From: VXPQ01 sp965117025
Lineage (GTDB): Bacteria > Bacteroidota > Rhodothermia > Rhodothermales > VXPQ01
Assembly (NCBI GenBank): GCA_965117025.1
Contig: OZ220746.1
Coordinates: forward strand, 2,480,001-2,544,000
DNA length: 64,000 nt
Reading direction: 5' to 3'
Positions 1 through 6,206 of the stretch are shown here, in pieces. The notes beneath the pieces are model-generated. The model saw nothing but the letters and a program-made list of their open reading frames with translations, had not been told where the DNA came from and searched no databases. The position numbers were made by a program, and so were the translations under genes. How positions within the stretch are numbered: position 1 is the first letter of the stretch; each line of letters opens with the position of its first letter.

Positions 1-477
1 GCCGCCGTGGTCGAAGCGCTGCGCGGGCGCCTCGAAGCCGCGGAAGACCGGTTTTTGCGCAAGGAAGCCGAATTCAGGAACTACCGCCGCCGGACCGAGG
101 AAGAAAAAGTTCTCCTGACGGGTCTTGGAAAACGCCTCGTGATCCAGCGGTTTCTGGATGTACTGGATGATTTCGGACGTTCTATGGAAGCCGCTGAACA
201 GGTGGAGGCGCAGCAAGAGGAAAAGCCCGGCCCGGTGTATTATGCGCTGAAGGAGGGATTCGAACTGGTGTACCGGAAGATCATGGACGAGTTGGCGAAA
301 GAACAGGTTGAGCCCATCGAGGCGATCGGGCAACCGTTCGACGAGGAGTTGCACGAGGCGGTGATGCAGCAGGAGGTAGAAGGGACGGCGCCCGGCATCG
401 TCGTGGGCGAAGCGCAGAAAGGGTATCGCATGGGCGACCACATTCTTCGTCACAGCAAGGTCGTGGTGTCCGCCTGA
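1..477 (+). CDS. grpE: GrpE, nucleotide exchange factor of DnaK (5' end outside window)
   Basis: Cochaperone that releases ADP from DnaK in the cytosolic Hsp70 cycle. About 158 C-terminal residues are visible. The first half is a charged helix (EAEFRNYRRRTEEEK) of the dimerising coiled coil. The end is the GrpE beta-domain signature, with GTAPGIVVGEAQKGYRMGD followed by HILRHSKVVV. The frame is open to base 1. A GTG at 7 could serve as a start, but GrpE proteins normally carry 30-50 more N-terminal residues, so I treat the gene as cut by the window. dnaJ follows 230 bp downstream on the same strand, the usual heat-shock pairing. The stop codon directly abuts the 24-bp repeated element at 478. 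Confidence 0.95.
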   Translation, partial: AAVVEALRGRLEAAEDRFLRKEAEFRNYRRRTEEEKVLLTGLGKRLVIQRFLDVLDDFGRSMEAAEQVEAQQEEKPGPVYYALKEGFELVYRKIMDELAKEQVEPIEAIGQPFDEELHEAVMQQEVEGTAPGIVVGEAQKGYRMGDHILRHSKVVVSA

Positions 478-501
478 TGCATAGTATTAACAGGTCCTAA
501 T
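478..501 (-). repeat. Copy 1 of a 24-bp repeated element, between grpE and dnaJ
   Basis: Read on the minus strand it begins ATTAGG, has CTGTTA in the middle and ends ACTATGCA. It starts at the base after the grpE stop codon. Near-identical copies lie at 36930-36953 (+) and 47608-47631 (-), differing at only four positions among the three. The rest of the 478-706 gap holds no convincing gene. It contains a TTGACA at 547-552 and a small CCCG-TTTT-CGGG hairpin at 559-570, which might belong to a dnaJ promoter or leader. Confidence 0.7.
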
Positions 502-706
502 GCGTGGCGGGCGGCGGCTGTGCGTATTTCGTTTTACTCTGCCACCTTGACAGATTTGCCCGTTTTCGGGCGATGCGGCAGGATTTTTGCGGGTCCTTTT
601 TGCATGACGAACAGGAACATGCCGGCATAACATCCTGTCCGTCTCTTCACGCGCCCTTGCCTGTTTCACGGTATACCCCGCCCGCGTCCGATCCTGATCC
701 CTTCCC

Positions 707-1864
707 ATGACCGATTACTACGAAATACTCGGCGTCGATCGCAATGCGGATGCAGACACGCTGAAGCGCGCCTTTCGGGATCAGGCGCTCAAGTACCATC
801 CCGACCGGAACCCCGACAATCCCGAGGCCGAGCAGAAGTTCAAAGAGGTAGCCCAGGCCTACGAGGTGTTGTCCGATCCGCAGAAACGCGGGCAATACGA
901 CCGGTTCGGCCATGCGGGCGTACGCGGAAACGGCGGCGCCGGCGCAACCGGTTTTCATGACGTCAACGATATATTCAGCGCGTTCAGCGACATTTTCGGG
1001 GGATCGGGGACGATCTTCGACGAAATGTTCACCGGACAGCGCCGGGATCGGAGGCGGCACAGCGGGCGCGCAGGCAGCGATCTGCGCATCACGCTTCCCC
1101 TTACGTTGGAGGAAATCAGCGAGGGGATCGAGAAAAAAATCAAAGTGCGCAAGTTTCTTGCTTGCGAACCGTGCAGCGGCACAGGGGCCGAAGCGGGCGA
1201 GGCAGGCTATGCGACGTGCTCCACATGCAAGGGCACAGGGGAAATCCGGCAGGTCTCCCGCTCCGTGTTCGGACAGTTCATCAATGTCCAACCCTGTCCG
1301 GCCTGTCGGGGCGAAGGGCGGGTGGTGCGCACTCCCTGTACGGCGTGCAGCGGCGAAGGCCGCCTGAAAGGGGAGGAAACCATTTCCATCCATGTGCCGC
1401 AGGGCGTGCTCGAAGGGAATTACCTGACGTTGCGCGGGGTGGGCAATGCAGGAATACGAGGAGGTCCGGCGGGCGCGTTGCGCGTCGAGATCAAGGAAAC
1501 GCCCCATGAGCATTTCACGCGGGACGGTCTGGACCTTTTCCATGACCTCTACATCTCGTTTCCCGAGGCGGCGCTTGGCACCACGGTGGATGTCCCCACG
1601 TTGACGGGGCGGGCCCGCCTTCAGATCGATCCCGGCATCCAGTCGGGCAGGATCCTGCGCATGCGGGGGAAAGGGCTCCCCGAATTGCAGGGTACGCGGC
1701 GCGGAGACGAAATGGTGCAGGTGCATGTATGGACGCCGGAACGCCTCACGGACGAGGAACGGGCCATGTTGGGCGGACTGCTCGGCGCAGAATCGTTCCG
1801 TCCCCGGCCCGACAAGCAGGACCGGAAATCCTTTTTCAGCAAGGTCAAGGACGTTTTTACGTGA
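707..1864 (+). CDS. dnaJ: DnaJ, Hsp40 cochaperone
   Basis: Delivers unfolded substrates to DnaK and stimulates its ATPase. The 385-residue protein has a J domain (residues 1-70) with the catalytic HPD at 31-33 (KYHPDRNP), then a Gly-rich linker. A zinc-binding region starts near residue 150 with all four CxxCxGxG modules (CEPCSGTG, CSTCKGTG, CPACRGEG, CTACSGEG). The C-terminal substrate-binding and dimerisation region follows. Length and architecture match type I DnaJ. ATG 707 gives the canonical start MTDYYEILGV. The stop overlaps the next start by one base (TGATG), so the two genes are probably co-transcribed and translationally coupled. Confidence 0.97.
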   Translation: MTDYYEILGVDRNADADTLKRAFRDQALKYHPDRNPDNPEAEQKFKEVAQAYEVLSDPQKRGQYDRFGHAGVRGNGGAGATGFHDVNDIFSAFSDIFGGSGTIFDEMFTGQRRDRRRHSGRAGSDLRITLPLTLEEISEGIEKKIKVRKFLACEPCSGTGAEAGEAGYATCSTCKGTGEIRQVSRSVFGQFINVQPCPACRGEGRVVRTPCTACSGEGRLKGEETISIHVPQGVLEGNYLTLRGVGNAGIRGGPAGALRVEIKETPHEHFTRDGLDLFHDLYISFPEAALGTTVDVPTLTGRARLQIDPGIQSGRILRMRGKGLPELQGTRRGDEMVQVHVWTPERLTDEERAMLGGLLGAESFRPRPDKQDRKSFFSKVKDVFT

Positions 1865-2460
1865 TGACGGACCGGGTTGATCAAGGCGATCGGGTAGAGG
1901 CTGCAGCAGAGCGGGATATAATCTCCGGTGAAGACGGGGAAGCGCTGCGCTGGGTCATGCGCCAGGTGCCCTCCCCCGTGTCCGTCGTAACGGCGTCCGA
2001 TGGCGAGAGAGAAATTCGCGGCATTACGATCGGTTCGTTTACGAGCGCCTCGCTGCGGCCCCCGCTCCTTTCGTTCAATATCAGCCGGGATGCAGGAATC
2101 TATGATCTCCTGACCCGTGCCGATCGCTTTGCATTGCATGTGCTGCACGAAGGTCAGGCGCATCTTTCGGATCGTTTCGCTACGCCGGACATGCCGGGCG
2201 ACGAGCAATTCCGCGCCGTGGATTACGAAGTCGATGCCTATGGCGCCCCCGTGCTCGCGGAGGCCATGGTGGTGTTTCTGTGTCTTCGCCATGCGGTATA
2301 CGACGCCGGCGACCATTCCATCGTATTGGGGCTCGTGACGGATATCCGGGAAGCCGATACGGGCAGGCGTCCCCTTGTTTATTTCGACCGTTCGTACCGC
2401 CGGGTCGGCAAGGCGGCGCAGCCTGCCTCCTTCGATCCTGTCCGTCCGGTCCGGTATTGA
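1864..2460 (+). CDS. Flavin reductase-like, FMN-binding split-barrel protein
   Basis: A 198-residue protein of the flavin reductase (NAD(P)H:FMN/FAD oxidoreductase) split-barrel family, probably cytosolic. After a short acidic N-terminus it has the family core: MRQVPSPVSVVTA, then GITIGSFTSASLRPPLLSF and NISRDAGIYDLL, then a conserved end with LVYFDRSYRRVG. The frame is open back to 1729, but ATG 1864 overlaps the dnaJ stop by one base and leaves a normal family length, so I chose it. Its partner oxygenase, if there is one, is not visible. The link with dnaJ looks like operon organisation only. The substrate cannot be stated. Confidence 0.85.
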   Translation: MTDRVDQGDRVEAAAERDIISGEDGEALRWVMRQVPSPVSVVTASDGEREIRGITIGSFTSASLRPPLLSFNISRDAGIYDLLTRADRFALHVLHEGQAHLSDRFATPDMPGDEQFRAVDYEVDAYGAPVLAEAMVVFLCLRHAVYDAGDHSIVLGLVTDIREADTGRRPLVYFDRSYRRVGKAAQPASFDPVRPVRY

Positions 2461-2551
2461 CGCGCAGGCGGTTCCGGTCGATTGTCTGCCCTGATGCCTG
2501 CTTACGGGAATCAGATATCCGGATATAGATACGCGTTGAAGCCGCACCCTT

Positions 2552-4285
2552 TCACTTCATAAGCGTCATCAGGCCCGTACGCATCTGGCCTGCGGCTTCC
2601 AGTCGGTAGACATAGGTTCCGCTGGGCAAAGACGCTGCGTCGAATACGGAGGCCTGCTTTCCTGCATGCTGCACGCCGTCAACCAGAATGGCTACCTCTC
2701 GCCCCAGGACGTCATACACGCTCAGATGTACGTGCCCGGATGCGGGCAAGGCGTATTCGATGGTCGTCGCATGGGTGAAGGGATTAGGGTAATTCGATGT
2801 CAGCGTGGCGGCGCTTGGGAGTTCCGGGGCGGTTTCGTTCGCAACGATCGTAGCGGCGTCGTACTTCGCCACGAACATATTCAGGCCGCCTCCCCTTTGC
2901 TCCAGTTTCTCCGGCCCCAGATAAAGCGTTCCTTCGAATTTGCCCGCGACATAGAGATCTCTTGAGGGCCCCACGGCTATGGCCGCAATGTCTTGGGCTC
3001 CGGGTCCGGTTGCAAGCCCGGCCCAGCGCAGATTGCCTTGCGCGTCAAAGTGCGCCACGAAGCCATCTTCTCCCGGGGGCTGTGCATGGTCGGGAGAATG
3101 CAGCATCGTGTCTCCGAGTTGGAGCGAGCCGCCAAGAAAGGAACCCCCCACATAAACATGGCCCTGGGCATCTGTCGCGATGCTGGAGATGCGCGCATGA
3201 TCCCCCAGGAGTTGTTGGCGCCACAGGAGGGCGCCGTCCTGAGAGTGTTTTGTGATTGTCGAAGCACCCGCGGTCAGAAGATGCCCAGCGGTGTCGACAG
3301 TAAGACGATGGAACCCGCTGTCAAAGCCCAGATCGCTCCAAGTGCGGACCCAGCGCAGATCGCCGTCAGCGCTAAAACTAACCAAGGCAAAAAAGCCCAA
3401 AATTGTCACTTCGTTCGGCTGGCCCTCACCGAACACAAACTCAGTACGGACACTGGCACTACAGGCGAGGTATGTATTTCCGTCGTCATCGACCGCAAAA
3501 AGCCCCCCCTCGAACCGGTCAGGGAGGGGTCCGCCGAGGCGCCGGGTCCAGCGGATAGCACCCTCGGGCGTGTAGCTGGCCAGAAAGATATCGGTAAAAC
3601 CCAACTCGTCGATCCCGTCTACAGGAAAAGGAGCAAGCGCGTGCGGGGCGGAAAAAAGCGAGTCTGAGTACAAGCCGGCGATGTAGATATTGCCGGCCCG
3701 GTCGAGACCCAAGTCATTGATCACGGCGGATGGGTACTGAACATTGCTACGGCCTCGCCCGAGAAAGATAGTCTGGAGCGAGTCTCCATTGTCGGCATAC
3801 GCATTAATCATAATGCCGCCGTGGGAGATGCGGCGCTCATTGCCCGTACGGGGCGTCCCCTCGTTCGTGTAGATGCGATCGCCCCGGGCTGCTATGTCGT
3901 ACCCTACGAAAGCATTGAAAAAGTCCGTTTCCTCACGGGGAGCGCTTCCTTTCCGTTCCCAGCGCAGCGAACCGCCGGCATCGTAGCTGACAATAAAACT
4001 GCCTTGTACATAGATAAAACGGCGTCTTATGGGGACAACAGGTCCTCCTATTCCTTCATAAACATAGTGATAAGCGGTGTCCTGGACTACCTTGGTTACA
4101 TATACCTCGTCTTCATCGTTTACGTCGATGGCGTAGGGCAAAACGTGGCTGCCTTCCTCCCATGTGTGCCGAACCCAGGCCGGGGCCGTGGAAGAAGACG
4201 CCGAACTATGAGACTGTCCTTGTGCGGCTACGGGAATAAGTAAGGCGCTCAACAACATCGCCGCGAGAATCGCTGTATGCCTCAT
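2552..4285 (-). CDS. Secreted beta-propeller (SBBP-like) protein with type IX sorting domain, paralogue A
   Basis: 577 residues. A signal peptide (MRHTAILAAMLLSALLIPVAAQG) is followed by about 450 residues of propeller-like repeats, with phrases such as GNIYIAGLY, GDLRWVRTW, GHVYVGGSF and GNLRWAGLATG. The last 80 residues are a type IX secretion sorting domain (SNYPNPFTHATTIEYALP ... SVYDVLGREVAILVDG ... GLMTLMK). Start: the frame is open upstream, but a GGAGGG ribosome-binding site sits just before ATG 4285, and paralogue B starts the same way. It is a tandem duplicate of the gene at 4408-6165. No enzymatic motif is visible; the role is likely extracellular or surface-bound, substrate unknown. 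Confidence 0.85.
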   Translation of the reverse strand: MRHTAILAAMLLSALLIPVAAQGQSHSSASSSTAPAWVRHTWEEGSHVLPYAIDVNDEDEVYVTKVVQDTAYHYVYEGIGGPVVPIRRRFIYVQGSFIVSYDAGGSLRWERKGSAPREETDFFNAFVGYDIAARGDRIYTNEGTPRTGNERRISHGGIMINAYADNGDSLQTIFLGRGRSNVQYPSAVINDLGLDRAGNIYIAGLYSDSLFSAPHALAPFPVDGIDELGFTDIFLASYTPEGAIRWTRRLGGPLPDRFEGGLFAVDDDGNTYLACSASVRTEFVFGEGQPNEVTILGFFALVSFSADGDLRWVRTWSDLGFDSGFHRLTVDTAGHLLTAGASTITKHSQDGALLWRQQLLGDHARISSIATDAQGHVYVGGSFLGGSLQLGDTMLHSPDHAQPPGEDGFVAHFDAQGNLRWAGLATGPGAQDIAAIAVGPSRDLYVAGKFEGTLYLGPEKLEQRGGGLNMFVAKYDAATIVANETAPELPSAATLTSNYPNPFTHATTIEYALPASGHVHLSVYDVLGREVAILVDGVQHAGKQASVFDAASLPSGTYVYRLEAAGQMRTGLMTLMK

Positions 4286-4329
4286 AAGGCCCTCCATGGT
4301 GGTTCGTGAAGATGTGTGCTCGTCCCTGG

Positions 4330-4365
4330 TCACTTCATCAGCAGCACGGACTTCGTGAACGTTTT
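4330..4365 (-). pseudogene. Relic of a type IX sorting tail (copy of the metalloprotease gene's 3' end)
   Basis: Read on the minus strand this encodes KTFTKSVLLMK and a TGA stop. It is identical in sequence to the last codons of the M4 protease gene (6207 onwards) except for the stop context. No gene body precedes it. The 21 bases just inside the next gene's start (4291-4311) also match those at 6172-6192. The simplest reading is that the tandem duplication producing paralogues A and B carried along the 3' end of the protease gene, and this is the scar at the junction. Confidence 0.75.
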
Positions 4366-4407
4366 TTCAGCGTGAGCATTCGGATGGGTGGCTTTCGCAG
4401 GGACCGA

Positions 4408-6165
4408 CTACTTCATAAGCGTCATCAGCCCCGTACGCACCTGCCCTGCGGCTTCCAGTCGGTAGACATAGGTCCCGCTGGGCAAAGACGCTGCGTCGAA
4501 TACGGAGGCGTGCTTTCCTGCATGCTGCACGCCGTCAACCAGAATGGCTACCTCTCGCCCCAGGACGTCATACACGCTCAGATGTACGTGCCCGGATGCG
4601 GGCAAGGCGTATTCGATGGTCGTCGCATGAGTGAAGGGATTGGGGTAGTTCGACGTCAGCGCGGCGGCGCTCGGGAGTTCAGGGGCGGTTTCGTTCGCAA
4701 TGATCGTAGCGGCGTCGTACTTGGCTACGAACATATTCAAGCCGGCGCCCCTTTGCTCCAAGGTCTCCGATCCCAGGTAAAGCGTTCCTTCGAATTTGCC
4801 CGTGACATAGAGGTCGCCCGAAGGTCCCACGGCTATGGCCGTAATGTCTTGCGCTCCCGGCCCGGTTGCGAGCCCGGCCCAGCGCAGATTCCCGTCGGCG
4901 TCGTAGTGCGCCACGAAACCATCTTTCCCCGAGGGCTGTGCATGGTCAGGGGGATGCAGCACCGTGTCTCCAAGCCGGAGCGAGTCGCCGGAAAAGGAGC
5001 CCCCTGCATAAACGTGGCCCATAGCGTCTGTCTCAATGCCGGCGATATGCACATTATCCGCCAGGAGTTGTTGGTCCCACATGAGGATACCATCCTGAGA
5101 GTATTTTGTGATTGTCGCAGCGTACTGTCGATAAGCGCGGACGGTTTTTGTGTAGGGGCCTTTCCAACTGATCAGGAGATATCCATCGGCATCGACGGCA
5201 AGGCGATGGAGATCGATTCCGGAGTGGTCACGGTCTATATCAGACCAAGTGTGGCCCCAGTTCAAATCGCCCTCAGCGGTAAAACTCACCAAAGCGTAGT
5301 GCCGCAAAGCCTCCACGTCGGGAATACCGCCGAGGTATGTATTTCCGTCGTCATCGACCGCAAAAAGCCCCCCCTCGAACCGGTCAGGGAGGGGTCCGCC
5401 GAGGCGCCGGGTCCAGCGGATAGCACCCTCGGGCGTGTAGCTGGCCAGAAAGATATCGGGATTGCCCAACTCACTTTTCAAGCCCGTAGGGATAGGAGCA
5501 AGCGCGTGCGGAGCGGGAAAAAGCGTGTGCTCGTATCTGTATATATCCCCGTCGTACATACCCGCGATGTAGATGTTGCCGGCCCGGTCGAGACCCACAC
5601 CATTGATCACAGCGGGCGGGTACCGAGAAAGGCCAGAGACCCCACCGAGAAAGATGGTCTGGAGCGAGTCGCCATCGGCGGCGGCATACGTATTAATCAT
5701 AATGCCGCCGTGGGAGATAAGATACTCATTGCCCGTACGGGGCGTCCCCTCGTTCGTGTAGATGCGATCGCCCTGGGCTGCTATATCGTACCCAACGAAC
5801 GCATTGAAATATCTCGTTTCCTCACGGGGAGCAGCTCCCGGCCGCTCCCAGCGCAGCGAGCCGTCGGCGTCGTACTTGGCAATAAAACTGCTTGGTACGT
5901 AACCGCTAAAGCTTAGTCCATAATGATCAGGACGAGCAGCGGGATCCTGGAGTGCTCTGGTTACATATACCTCGTCCTCGTCCTCGTCCTCGTCGTTTAC
6001 GTCGATGGCGTAGGGCAAAACGTGGCTGCCTTCCTCCCATGCGTGCCGAACCCAGGCCGGTGTCATGGAAGAGGGCGCCGAGCTGTGAGACTGTCCTTGT
6101 GCGCACACAGGAAGGAATAGGATGCCCAACAACAACACCGCCGCAAGAATCGCTGTATGTTTCAT
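4408..6165 (-). CDS. Secreted beta-propeller (SBBP-like) protein with type IX sorting domain, paralogue B
   Basis: 585 residues, the partner of the gene at 2552-4285. Signal peptide MKHTAILAAVLLLGILFLPVCAQG, propeller-like repeats (YVTGKFEGTLYLG, GHVYAGGSFSGDSLRLGD), and a C-terminal sorting domain almost identical to paralogue A (SNYPNPFTHATTIEYALP to GLMTLMK). The two proteins agree closely at both ends and diverge mainly in the middle, where B has short extra segments, for example around residues 220 and 310. Start ATG 6165 is preceded by GGAGGGG. It lies 41 bp downstream of the M4 protease gene, so it may share its transcript. Function unknown; probably exported through the type IX system. 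Confidence 0.85.
   Translation of the reverse strand: MKHTAILAAVLLLGILFLPVCAQGQSHSSAPSSMTPAWVRHAWEEGSHVLPYAIDVNDEDEDEDEVYVTRALQDPAARPDHYGLSFSGYVPSSFIAKYDADGSLRWERPGAAPREETRYFNAFVGYDIAAQGDRIYTNEGTPRTGNEYLISHGGIMINTYAAADGDSLQTIFLGGVSGLSRYPPAVINGVGLDRAGNIYIAGMYDGDIYRYEHTLFPAPHALAPIPTGLKSELGNPDIFLASYTPEGAIRWTRRLGGPLPDRFEGGLFAVDDDGNTYLGGIPDVEALRHYALVSFTAEGDLNWGHTWSDIDRDHSGIDLHRLAVDADGYLLISWKGPYTKTVRAYRQYAATITKYSQDGILMWDQQLLADNVHIAGIETDAMGHVYAGGSFSGDSLRLGDTVLHPPDHAQPSGKDGFVAHYDADGNLRWAGLATGPGAQDITAIAVGPSGDLYVTGKFEGTLYLGSETLEQRGAGLNMFVAKYDAATIIANETAPELPSAAALTSNYPNPFTHATTIEYALPASGHVHLSVYDVLGREVAILVDGVQHAGKHASVFDAASLPSGTYVYRLEAAGQVRTGLMTLMK
5971..5994 (-). repeat. Hexanucleotide microsatellite in paralogue B, four CTCGTC units
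   Basis: Four exact copies of CTCGTC on the plus strand encode an (Asp-Glu)4 run shortly after the signal peptide. Paralogue A has only DEDE at the equivalent place (around 4109), so the tract has expanded or contracted since the duplication. Confidence 0.85.
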
Positions 6166-6206
6166 AAGCCCCTCCATGGTGGTTCGTGAAGACGGGACGC
6201 GCCCGG

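Noticed and set aside
478..706. A CIRCE or other known heat-shock operator upstream of dnaJ
   Set aside because: No TTAGCACTC-N9-GAGTGCTAA-like repeat is present.
504..710. A 68-codon frame between grpE and dnaJ
   Set aside because: No start signal, no family, and it overlaps the dnaJ start; more likely leader or promoter DNA.
4306..5916. A 536-codon open frame on the plus strand
   Set aside because: Antisense to paralogue B, whose signal peptide, repeats and sorting tail are clear.
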